Source of the DNA: Cobetia marina
Lineage (GTDB): Bacteria; Pseudomonadota; Gammaproteobacteria; Pseudomonadales; Halomonadaceae
Assembly: GCF_001720485.1 (NCBI RefSeq)
Contig: NZ_CP017114.1
Span: 2,976,001 to 3,040,000, forward strand
Reading direction: 5' to 3'
Length of the DNA stretch: 64,000 nucleotides
Shown one piece after another: positions 26,951 to 34,502 of the stretch. Each line of letters starts with the position of its first letter. The first letter of the stretch is position 1. The translations under genes and the position numbers were made by a program. The notes under the pieces were generated by a model that saw only the letters and a list, made by a program, of their open reading frames with translations, was not told the origin of the DNA and did no database searches.

Positions 26951-27154
26951 ATGGCAACTGGCACAGTCAAGTGGTTTAACGACACCAAAGGTTTCGGCTT
27001 CATTTCTCCGGACGACGGCGGCGACGACCTGTTCGCGCACTTCTCTGAAATTCAGGCAGAAGGCTTCAAGTCCCTGCAGGATGGCCAGAAGGTTTCCTTC
27101 GACGTCACCCAGGGCAAGAAAGGCCTTCAGGCCGCAAACATCAAGCCGGTCTGA
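26951..27154 (+). CDS. cold-shock protein (CspA family)
   Basis: 67-residue single cold-shock domain that binds single-stranded RNA/DNA. It has RNP1 KGFGFI and RNP2 DLFAHF, with [19 protein letters not shown] at the N-terminus and [10 protein letters not shown] at the end. AAGGAA lies just upstream of the ATG. It is monocistronic, with a strong terminator. Which paralogue it is cannot be told. Confidence 0.97.
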   Translation: MATGTVKWFNDTKGFGFISPDDGGDDLFAHFSEIQAEGFKSLQDGQKVSFDVTQGKKGLQAANIKPV

Positions 27155-27206
27155 TCATCTGATCACTCCGGTCAGTCCACCCTCACCGGTGGCCTGATGA
27201 TGGCAA

Positions 27207-27246
27207 GACACAGAAACGCCCGCCTATTGGCGGGCGTTTCTGTGTC
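27207..27246 (+). terminator. intrinsic terminator of the cold-shock gene
   Basis: Perfect 18-bp stem (27207-27224 with 27229-27246) and the 4-nt loop tatt. The right arm includes gtttctgt. It is strong and well placed, 52 bp past the stop. Confidence 0.85.
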
Positions 27247-27307
27247 CGCTGCCTCCGCCAGAGCGATGGCACTACATCGCTTCAGGACGGCATGAGAGCA
27301 AGACGCA

Positions 27308-27336
27308 CAACGCCGCAGCACGGGGCCGCGGCGTTG
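27308..27336 (-). terminator. terminator of the LEA-like lipoprotein gene
   Basis: 9-bp stem caacgccgc/gcggcgttg with an 11-nt loop, 46 bp past the minus-strand stop at 27383. Confidence 0.55.
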
Positions 27337-27382
27337 CAGGCAGGACATTCACTCACGTGAGTGATGGCATTGCCTCAAACGA

Positions 27383-27931
27383 TCACTGCTGAGCGTCATC
27401 AACGGATTCGTTGGCCGCCTTCTGAGCTTCATTGATCTCGGCGTTGGCTTCTGCCGCAGCGTCATCACCCTGCTGTTCAGCGGAGTTGGTCAGTTCAGCA
27501 GCCTGCTCCTTGGTGGAGTCGTAGGCGTTCTTGGCAGCATCGGCGGTGGCGTCAGCGGCATCGTTCACACCCTGCTTGGCGGACTCGTAAGTCTCGCTGG
27601 CGGCGTTCTTGGTCGCATCGAGGGCATCATCGCTCTCGGCGGCAGCTTCATCACCCATGGCGTCAGCGGACTGCGCTGCGTCATCGGCCATGTTGTCAGC
27701 CTTGTCAGCCGCGTCGTCCATTTCAGCAGCAGCTTCATCTGCAGCCTGGTCCATCTCGGCAGCAGCGGCTTCAGCAGCCTGATCGGCACTCTGCTCAGCC
27801 TGCTCTGCGCTTTGCTCTGCAGACGTCTCGGCTTGCTGGGCGGCCTTGTCGGTATCGCCATTGTCACAACCGGCGATGGCCAGGGACAGGCCAGCGGCCA
27901 GTGCGGGAATCATCCATTGCTTGAGCTTCAT
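27383..27931 (-). CDS. Ala/Asp-rich LEA-like lipoprotein
   Basis: 182 residues. The signal peptide ends in the lipobox LAIAGC, so the mature protein is lipid-anchored from Cys ~21. The rest is almost entirely helical, rich in Ala, Asp, Glu and Gln. It has degenerate 11-residue units such as TKNAASETYES and AKNAYDSTKEQ, like group 3 LEA proteins. Such proteins protect membranes and proteins under salt or drying stress (family knowledge). AAGGAG lies six bases before ATG 27931. Confidence 0.75.
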   Translation of the reverse strand: MKLKQWMIPALAAGLSLAIAGCDNGDTDKAAQQAETSAEQSAEQAEQSADQAAEAAAAEMDQAADEAAAEMDDAADKADNMADDAAQSADAMGDEAAAESDDALDATKNAASETYESAKQGVNDAADATADAAKNAYDSTKEQAAELTNSAEQQGDDAAAEANAEINEAQKAANESVDDAQQ

Positions 27932-28143
27932 CGTCTTCTCCTTGATAGGTGGGGAGTCATCAGCCCCTTGTTTCCTGCGCAAAGCATTGCAACAAAGGTC
28001 GAGTATTCATGCAAGCGAAAGCGTGTTCAAACGCTTGGATGACTTCAACATGGTGCTCGCTTGGCAGCTTTTCAAGCAAATCGCCCTTTCAGTAGCATGA
28101 AAATGTTAACGAACACCATTTCTTTTCTCTGACGACTCTCTGA

Positions 28144-28602
28144 TCACTCTCCGATATCTTCGTTCCATACTTCCGGCTGTTCGCGGATGAATGTCTCCAT
28201 CAGCTCCCGACAACGCGCATTGTCCACGACGTCCACCTTGACGCCTTGAGCGCGCAGATGGTCTTCCGCGCCCATGAAGGTCCTGTTCTCACCCACGACG
28301 ACATGGGGAATCCCGTAGAGCTGGATGGCGCCACTGCACATCGGGCACGGTGACAAGGTAGTGTAGAGCACGCACTCGCGATAGACCTTCGCCGGCAGAC
28401 GTCCGGCATTCTCCAGCGCATCCATCTCACCGTGCAGTACCGTGCTGCCCTTCTGCTGACGCTGGTTGTGGCCACGCCCGATGATCTTGCCATCGTGGAC
28501 CAGTACCGAGCCGATCGGTACGCCACCTGCGGCATGGCCCTTCTCGGCCTCCTCGATGGCCGCTTGCAGGAAACCTTCGTGATCCTGAGTCTGCGCTGAC
28601 AT
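28144..28602 (-). CDS. fungal-type cytosine deaminase (Fcy1-like)
   Basis: 152-residue zinc nucleoside/base deaminase. Ligands and catalytic residues are visible: HGEMDALENAGRL (His and proton-shuttle Glu, ~57-59) and TLSPCPMCSGAI (two Cys, ~86-89). The segment YGIPHVVVGENRTF and the C-terminus EVWNEDIGE match yeast cytosine deaminase closely, from memory of that sequence. The short CDA-fold enzyme differs from the amidohydrolase CodA usual in bacteria. It would convert cytosine to uracil in pyrimidine salvage. Guanine deaminase is a less likely alternative. Confidence 0.82.
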   Translation of the reverse strand: MSAQTQDHEGFLQAAIEEAEKGHAAGGVPIGSVLVHDGKIIGRGHNQRQQKGSTVLHGEMDALENAGRLPAKVYRECVLYTTLSPCPMCSGAIQLYGIPHVVVGENRTFMGAEDHLRAQGVKVDVVDNARCRELMETFIREQPEVWNEDIGE

Positions 28603-28720
28603 GGTCTTGCTCCTGAATATTCAGTAAGGGGGTTCAATCATGAAACATCGGCGATGACGACATGGGGAGGCCACCCTGCAGGCACGCCCCTGTGAGCGAA
28701 CCTGGCGTGAACGACGAGCA

Positions 28721-29746
28721 TCACCCGAGTCCCGCTTCCCCTGTCATCATCTGACGGGCTCGTCTCAGCCCTTCATTGCCCGCATTGGTGGGCTCACCGA
28801 CTTCATTGGCAAGCTCGCGGAAGCTGCCCATCGCACCGAGCAGCGCCGAGGCTTCATAGGGGATGAAGACTCGATCACCGTCACGGGCCATGTCCGGCAG
28901 CATCTGCAGGTATTTCTGTCCCAGCATGTAGCCCACCACCAGCTGCGGATCTTCCGCCCCGATGGCATCACGCAGCTGGTAGATGGCCTGGCGCTCACCT
29001 TCGGCACGCAGGATGGAGGCCTGCTTGTCGCCCTCGGCGCGCAACACCGCGGACTGTTTCTCACCTTCCGCCGTGGCGATGGCCGCCTCGCGCTGACCAT
29101 TGGCCTCGGTGACGGTGGCACGACGCCGGCGCTCGGCCGCCATCTGCAGACGCATCGCATCCTCGACTTCATCGGGCATGCTGATGTCCTGGATCTCGAC
29201 TCGGGTGACCTTGACGCCCCACTTGTCACCGACCTCATCCATGGTGACCTGCAAGGCATCATTCACTTCCTTGCGACTCTCGAACAGCTTGTCGAGCTCC
29301 ATTCGTCCGATCTCGGAACGCAGGCTGGTCTTGGCGAGCACCTCGATGGCCTGGGTGAAGTTCTCCACTTCATAGACCGCGCGCTTGGGGTCGACGATCT
29401 GGAAATAGAGAGCGCCATTGACGGTCACCGTCACGTTGTCCGTCGTCACCACGCTCTGCCCCGGAAAGTCCATCACCGTCTCACGACGGTCGATGCGCGT
29501 CTCCTCGACCACCAGCGGCAGGTTGTCGCCCTTGATCTGGCGATAGCGGCGAATGGTAATCGAGCGCGGCTTGTCGATGAAAGGCACGACCAGATTGATA
29601 CCGGATTCCAGAGTACGGCTGTAGCTGCCGAGCCGTTCTATCACGACAGCTTCGGACTGCTGGACGATCATCAATCCCTTGGCCAGCAGAATGACGACAA
29701 GCGCCACGATGAAGAGAATGATGATGAGACCCGGACTGATGATCAT
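28721..29746 (-). CDS. SPFH/stomatin-like protein (paraslipin, QmcA-like)
   Basis: 341 residues: an N-terminal membrane anchor (LIIILFIVALVVILLAKGL), the SPFH/band 7 domain (GLMIVQQSEAVVIERLGSY to MRLQMAAERRRRATV), then an Ala/Glu-rich coiled coil with repeated LRAEGDKQASILRAEGERQ units. Family members oligomerise into membrane rings and influence membrane microdomains and proteases. It lies 103 bp downstream of the NfeD-like gene, the standard partner. The start at 29746 follows GGGAG. Confidence 0.92.
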   Translation of the reverse strand: MIISPGLIIILFIVALVVILLAKGLMIVQQSEAVVIERLGSYSRTLESGINLVVPFIDKPRSITIRRYRQIKGDNLPLVVEETRIDRRETVMDFPGQSVVTTDNVTVTVNGALYFQIVDPKRAVYEVENFTQAIEVLAKTSLRSEIGRMELDKLFESRKEVNDALQVTMDEVGDKWGVKVTRVEIQDISMPDEVEDAMRLQMAAERRRRATVTEANGQREAAIATAEGEKQSAVLRAEGDKQASILRAEGERQAIYQLRDAIGAEDPQLVVGYMLGQKYLQMLPDMARDGDRVFIPYEASALLGAMGSFRELANEVGEPTNAGNEGLRRARQMMTGEAGLG

Positions 29747-29849
29747 GTTGCTCAACTCCCTTGAACTGGGCAGCTTCCTGCCGCCCGAATGAATGGTGAT
29801 ATCACCACTTGTCCGACCGCCAGGACGGCGAGACGGACCTTGAGACAGA

Positions 29850-30287
29850 TTACTCGACGCGCTCCACGCAGAGCGTGATGCCTTCGACGCTGAGGATCCT
29901 GACCGTGTCCCCCGCTGCCGGCTTCGTCTCCCCCTCCCAGCGTAGCGGATACTCATTGCCTGACACGCGCACGGCAAGTTTGCCGCCGTTGCCGATGATC
30001 ACCTTGGCCAGCTGCCCGGACTCCGCGCCACTGCCCAGGGTACCGTAGGGCGTCTTGGGCAACAGATAGGGATGGATCTTGCGGACGAACAACGGCACGA
30101 CCACCAGCGCCGTGATCGCCACGCTGATCAGCTGGACGTTGAGCCCCGCCCCGAGAACGGATGCCAGAGCGCCACTCAGCGCACTGACCCCCAACGCCAG
30201 CAGCACGAATTGCGCTCCCAGCAACTCAAGCCCCGCCAGAATCAATCCGAGAATGACCCAGAGATGCCACGCTGCCACACCTGTCAT
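29850..30287 (-). CDS. NfeD family protein
   Basis: 145 residues: two or three N-terminal membrane helices (WVILGLILAGLELLGAQFVLLALGV and the following AITALVVVPLF) and a C-terminal OB-fold domain (LGSGAESGQLAKVIIGNGGKLAVRV to VRILSVEGITLCVERV). It forms an operon with the downstream SPFH protein, matching the short NfeD1b-type pairing. The ATG at 30287 has GGGAG nine bases upstream; upstream starts at 30317 and 30362 are possible. Confidence 0.88.
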   Translation of the reverse strand: MTGVAAWHLWVILGLILAGLELLGAQFVLLALGVSALSGALASVLGAGLNVQLISVAITALVVVPLFVRKIHPYLLPKTPYGTLGSGAESGQLAKVIIGNGGKLAVRVSGNEYPLRWEGETKPAAGDTVRILSVEGITLCVERVE

Positions 30288-30359
30288 GCCATCGTTCTCC
30301 CAAGCGTTTCTCTCGTCCATTGCGGTCAAGAGACTGAAGAAATCTCGTGCTGAAAATGC

Positions 30360-30398
30360 CACGAGCGCAGCCCGAGTAAACCTCAGACTGCGCTCGTG
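30360..30398 (-). terminator. intrinsic terminator of the yegS-like gene
   Basis: Perfect 11-bp stem (cacgagcgcag with ctgcgctcgtg), loop of 17 nt. On the minus strand the stem is followed by GGCATTTTC, a short U-tract. Confidence 0.7.
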
Positions 30399-30429
30399 TA
30401 CCAGACTGGCATCGATGATGAGAGGAGCG

Positions 30430-31341
30430 CTAGCGATTCGCCTGCAACAGCTCGGTATCCGCCGGCGCCACCAGTTGCAGTGCCTGTGGCGCGATACTGA
30501 ACTCGCTGTCCTCGATCAGATGACTCTCGCCGTCCAGATTGACCGGCAGCGGCTCCCCCCGATAGCGCAGCGTATCGGTACGCACATAACGCACGAAATG
30601 ACCGTTCTCAGGCAGGGATTCCAACTCTTCCACCACCTCACCGATGCGCGCGATGGGGAAATCACGAATCACCAGCACATCGAAACCGGCATCATCGAGC
30701 AAGGCCCGTGGCGCCAGCTCCTGCCCGCCACCGGCCTGCCGACCATTGCCGATGGCCAGCACGAACAGCGCAAGCTCTTCCTCGACCCCATCGAGCGTGA
30801 GACGTCCTCGATAGGGACGGAAATCCCACGCCTTGAGCACGCCCATCAGCGAATAGGCCCCACCCCCGAACAGCTTCTTGAGTCCGGCCGGGGTCGAGCG
30901 GGTCACCTCCGCTCCGAAACCGGCCGAGGCGACATTGAGGAAGTAGGCATCATCGAGCTGCACCAGATCCACCGCTCGTGATTGCCCTTCACAGGCCAGT
31001 GCCAGAGCCTCGGAGATACCGGGCGGTATCCCGAGCGAGGTCGCCAGGTCATTGGCCGTCCCCAGCGGAAGAATGGCCAGTTCCGGACGTTGAGCCCGTG
31101 GATGCGTCATCAGCGCATTGGCCAGCAGGTTGAGCGTGCCATCCCCGCCCCCGGCAATCAGGCGTGTGACGCCTTCCGCGATCGCTTCATCCACCAACCT
31201 CGCGACATCCTGTGCTTCGAAGGTCAGACGTATCTCCAACCCCTGGGTGCGCTCACGCTGGGCGAACAAGGCATCACGCAGCTCAGGCTGCTGTGCCTTC
31301 TCACCGTTGAGTATCACGCGCACACGCGCCGCTGATTCCAT
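30430..31341 (-). CDS. yegS: YegS-like lipid kinase (DAGK catalytic domain)
   Basis: 303 residues with the diacylglycerol kinase catalytic domain: IAGGGDGTLNLLANAL (nucleotide loop GGGDGT), LPLGTANDLATSLGIP, and the C-terminal LLDDAGFDVLVIRDFP and PVNLDGES segments. It phosphorylates a membrane lipid such as phosphatidylglycerol or diacylglycerol. The start at 31341 follows GGAGACA; the frame is open to 31362. Confidence 0.9.
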   Translation of the reverse strand: MESAARVRVILNGEKAQQPELRDALFAQRERTQGLEIRLTFEAQDVARLVDEAIAEGVTRLIAGGGDGTLNLLANALMTHPRAQRPELAILPLGTANDLATSLGIPPGISEALALACEGQSRAVDLVQLDDAYFLNVASAGFGAEVTRSTPAGLKKLFGGGAYSLMGVLKAWDFRPYRGRLTLDGVEEELALFVLAIGNGRQAGGGQELAPRALLDDAGFDVLVIRDFPIARIGEVVEELESLPENGHFVRYVRTDTLRYRGEPLPVNLDGESHLIEDSEFSIAPQALQLVAPADTELLQANR

Positions 31342-31430
31342 GTGGTGTCTCCTTGGCGACATGCGGATCGAGCGACAAGCATACTCCCGTCAGGCCTCAG
31401 GAATGAACCACCCACGCGAGCCCACATCGG

Positions 31431-32675
31431 TTAGCTGCCCTGAGGTGTCTCATCGACGCCAAGCCCCGGCTGACGGCGCGCGCCCAGCAACAGCAAGGGA
31501 AGAATCATCACCACGCTGATCAGGAGCAATCCCTGTTGCGGCGCCAGCGGGGTACTGAGCAGCGCGGTGGCCACGATGGCCGAGCCCCCCAGCTGAATAC
31601 TGCCCAACAGCGCCGCCGCCGTACCAGCACGCTCACCGAAGGCTTCCAGCGCCAGACTGGAAGCGGCGCCCAGGGCCAGCGAGAAACCGACTGACAGCAC
31701 CCCCACCGGCACCATGAAGGCTGCCGCCGACAACGGCAGCCAGGCCATGGCGGCCCCTTGCATCAGCCCGGAGACTAGGATGATCGCCAGTCCCAGCCGA
31801 ACCGTCGGCTGGCGTCCCAGCCGGGTGATCACGCGCGGTGCGAAGAAGAACGTCAGGATATTGATCACGGCGTTGCCCCCAAACATCGCGCTGAAGGCAA
31901 GCTCGGAATGGCCCAGCGTTTCCACCAGCAACTCGGAAGAGGAGGAGACATACAGCAGGATCGCACTCATCGCCGACATGGCCACCAGCGCCTGATACAG
32001 AAAGCGCCAGCTGGTCAGCACCGGACGATACCGCGCCCAATTGTAGAGCGGACGCTCCACCACCGTGTTGGCGGGGCGCGTCTCGGCGAACAGCCGCCAG
32101 GCGGCTGACCCGACGCATAGCGCGAAGAACCCCATGAACAGGAAGTTGGAACGCCACCCGAACTGCACCGCCAGCAGGCCGCCCAGAACCGGCGCCAACG
32201 CCGGAATGATGCACAACGCGCCGTTGAGGTAGCTGTACATCCTGGCACCCTGCTCCGGCGTATAGCAGTCACGCACCGCCGCGAAGGCCACCGTGACGGT
32301 GGCACAGGCACCCAGCCCCTGCAGGATGCGCCCGACATACAACATGCCGATGTCCTGGGCCAGCGTCGCGACCACGGCACCTGCCAGATAGACCAGCGCA
32401 CCGCCCAGCAAGGCGGGACGACGGCCATAGAGGTCCGTCAGCGGCCCGACCAGAATCTGGCCGACCCCCACCGCACCGAGAAACAGGGTCACCGTCATCT
32501 GCATCACGTCGGTGGGCTGCGCAAACTCGCGCGCCATCGCCGGCAGCGATGGGAGATAGATATCGATCGCCAGCGGCGAGAACATCACGCAGCCGACCAT
32601 TAGCAGCAACAGTTGTCGGGCACTCGGCAGGGGCCGTGCGGTAGCGGAGGAAGACGCGGACATGGAGTCTCTCAT
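31431..32675 (-). CDS. Bcr/CflA family multidrug MFS exporter
   Basis: 414 residues, twelve hydrophobic helices. The Bcr/CflA signature is clear: FSPLAIDIYLPSLPAMAREF in helix 1, VGPLTDLYGRRPALLGG (MFS motif A) and QGLGACATVTVAFAAVRDC in the first half. It probably exports drugs or metabolites by proton antiport. It is divergent from a LysR regulator, with 120 bp between. A second ATG at 32663 is an equally good start. Confidence 0.9.
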   Translation of the reverse strand: MRDSMSASSSATARPLPSARQLLLLMVGCVMFSPLAIDIYLPSLPAMAREFAQPTDVMQMTVTLFLGAVGVGQILVGPLTDLYGRRPALLGGALVYLAGAVVATLAQDIGMLYVGRILQGLGACATVTVAFAAVRDCYTPEQGARMYSYLNGALCIIPALAPVLGGLLAVQFGWRSNFLFMGFFALCVGSAAWRLFAETRPANTVVERPLYNWARYRPVLTSWRFLYQALVAMSAMSAILLYVSSSSELLVETLGHSELAFSAMFGGNAVINILTFFFAPRVITRLGRQPTVRLGLAIILVSGLMQGAAMAWLPLSAAAFMVPVGVLSVGFSLALGAASSLALEAFGERAGTAAALLGSIQLGGSAIVATALLSTPLAPQQGLLLISVVMILPLLLLGARRQPGLGVDETPQGS

Positions 32676-32753
32676 GGAGTCGGAAGGCAGCTCAGCGGCG
32701 AATGGCGAGCGAGTCGGAAGCTGCAGAGACTAGCGCCTGTGACTTATGCTGCA

Positions 32754-32767
32754 AAATGATATTATTT
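32754..32767. promoter_or_regulatory. candidate LysR operator between the MFS and LysR genes
   Basis: AAATGATATTATTT is an inverted repeat with a single mismatched pair, in the AT-rich middle of the divergent promoter region. It has the T-N11-A form expected for LysR-type binding. Confidence 0.4.
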
Positions 32768-32795
32768 CAGCCCTGATATTCCACTGGCGAAATTC

Positions 32796-33815
32796 ATGAC
32801 CTCGACTTCCCGCCATGCTCCCTCCAATGCTGGCATCCGGTCACCCGGCCCCCTCAATCCGCGCCTGGACCTCAATCTCCTGCAGGTGTTGCAGGTGCTT
32901 CTGGAAGAATGCAGCGTCACGCGGGCCGCGGGCCGTCTGCACCTTTCCCAGTCGGCCGTCAGCAAGAGCCTGGCTCGCCTGAGAGCGATGTTCGATGACC
33001 CCCTCTTCATTCGAGAGCGTCATGGCCTGCGGCCCACGCCACGTGCGCTCGGGCTCAGGGGTGAGCTTGCCGAGCTGCTCTCGCGTCTCGAGCATCTCAG
33101 CGCACCGCCGACCTTCACGCCCGCCACCAGTCGCCGACGCTTCCAGCTGGCCGTGCTGGAGAGCGCCTGGGCGACGCTGATGCCCTCCTGTACCCGCGCC
33201 CTCACCCAGGCCCTCCCGCTCGGCAGTCTCGAGATCAGTCGCTGGCAGGCCGACTGTCTCAATCTGATGGAAAGAGGCCTGCTGGATATCGGCCTCGGGG
33301 CACACGACCATCCGACCGACACGCCGAGCGAGCCCCCGGCGCTACCGAGAGGCTTCCACTCGCACACCCTGTGGCGCGATGATCACGTGATGTTGCTGCG
33401 CGACGGCCATCCACTGCTCGAGCGTTCGGTGCCGCTGACTCTCGAGGAGTTCGCCACGCTCGATCATGTCCAGGCCACCTGCGAGGGCCGCTCTCGCTGG
33501 TCGCTGGATGAGCGGCTCGAACGGCATGGTGCTCCGCGTCGCATCAAGGTACTGGTGCCGGACTTCCGGGATGCCTTGAGCATCGTCGCGCACAGTGAGC
33601 TCATCTTCTGCGCACCCAGAAGCTTCGCCCAGGCCAGCCGCCAGCAACACGGACTGGTCATTCGCGAACTGCCGCTGAAACTGCCGGCCCTGAGTTATCG
33701 CCTCATCTGGCATGCCAGCCACGAGCAGGACCCGGGCCATCGCTGGCTGCGTCAATCGCTGATGACCCACATTCGCAACGCCCATGGGGCAGACGCAGCC
33801 GCCGACGAACACTAG
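32796..33815 (+). CDS. LysR-type transcriptional regulator
   Basis: 339 residues. The N-terminal winged helix-turn-helix (LDLNLLQVLQVLLEECSVTRAAGRLHLSQSAVSKSLARLR, ~26-64) is followed by FDDPLFIRERHGLRPTPRA and a periplasmic-binding-like effector domain. It belongs to the NodD/NahR-like branch by the DDPLF motif. It probably controls the divergent Bcr/CflA exporter. A hydrophilic N-terminal extension of ~24 residues precedes the DNA-binding domain. Confidence 0.9.
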   Translation: MTSTSRHAPSNAGIRSPGPLNPRLDLNLLQVLQVLLEECSVTRAAGRLHLSQSAVSKSLARLRAMFDDPLFIRERHGLRPTPRALGLRGELAELLSRLEHLSAPPTFTPATSRRRFQLAVLESAWATLMPSCTRALTQALPLGSLEISRWQADCLNLMERGLLDIGLGAHDHPTDTPSEPPALPRGFHSHTLWRDDHVMLLRDGHPLLERSVPLTLEEFATLDHVQATCEGRSRWSLDERLERHGAPRRIKVLVPDFRDALSIVAHSELIFCAPRSFAQASRQQHGLVIRELPLKLPALSYRLIWHASHEQDPGHRWLRQSLMTHIRNAHGADAAADEH

Positions 33816-33854
33816 AATGGCCGCACACTCTGCAACCCACCGCTTTTGCGAGCG

Positions 33855-33906
33855 CTGACCGAGGGTGCTGATCGAGAGCACTGATCGAGAGCCCTGATCG
33901 CAAGCG
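33855..33906. repeat. 13-bp tandem repeat, three good copies and one diverged
   Basis: Units at 33868-33880, 33881-33893 and 33894-33906 (ctgatcgagagca and close variants), preceded by a decayed copy at 33855-33867. Non-coding, just past the LysR gene and upstream of the glutaredoxin gene. Confidence 0.85.
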
Positions 33907-33999
33907 CAGTGCAAGCGTCGTCCAGCCCGTCACGAGGGCTTGGCCCGACGCGCAAGCACTCACCTCATATCACCATCCGCCTGTACACGAGGTATTTCC

Positions 34000-34395
34000 A
34001 TGCGCCCCATCATCCGCCTGTTCTTCCGCACTCTGCGACTGGTACTGGCCCCCTTCATGCTGATCAGCGAAAAGCTGACCCGTGGCAGTGCACTGGAGCG
34101 CAGTCCTGCCCAGCAGGCTGAAGTCGATGCCGAGACCGCCAGGCTGGCGCTGTATCAATTCTCGACCTGCCCGTTCTGCATCAAGGTGCGCAAACGCATG
34201 CATCAGCTGAACCTGAACATCGAGCAGCGCGACACCCAGCACAACGCCACTCACCGCCAGGCCCTCGAACAGGGTGGCGGTCGCGTCAAGGTGCCGTGCC
34301 TGCTGATCACCCATGACGATGGCCACGAGGAATGGATGTACGAATCCGACACCATCAATGCCTATCTGCAGGAACGCTTCGGTCGCGCCGCCTGA
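34000..34395 (+). CDS. glutaredoxin family protein with N-terminal hydrophobic segment
   Basis: 131 residues: an N-terminal hydrophobic/basic helix (MRPIIRLFFRTLRLVLAPFMLI) that may anchor it to the membrane, then a glutaredoxin fold with active site STCPFCIKVRKRM (~54-66), cis-proline region RVKVPCLLI and C-terminal YESDTINAYL. It is a likely dithiol oxidoreductase using glutathione. The ATG at 34000 has GAGGT seven bases upstream. Confidence 0.88.
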   Translation: MRPIIRLFFRTLRLVLAPFMLISEKLTRGSALERSPAQQAEVDAETARLALYQFSTCPFCIKVRKRMHQLNLNIEQRDTQHNATHRQALEQGGGRVKVPCLLITHDDGHEEWMYESDTINAYLQERFGRAA

Positions 34396-34443
34396 GACTC
34401 TCGCAAGCCTCGAGTCCGCCCGAGGTGCGCCTTGGCAAACAAA

Positions 34444-34471
34444 ACGACGCCGCTCTCATGAGCGGCGTCGT
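34444..34471 (-). terminator. intrinsic terminator of the cox operon
   Basis: Perfect 11-bp stem (acgacgccgct with agcggcgtcgt), 6-nt loop. On the minus strand it is followed by TTTTGTTTTGCC, a good U-tract. It marks the end of the cox/ctaA transcription unit. Confidence 0.82.
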
Positions 34472-34502
34472 GGCGTCAGCGGGACAGTCATCAGCATGCC
34501 GT

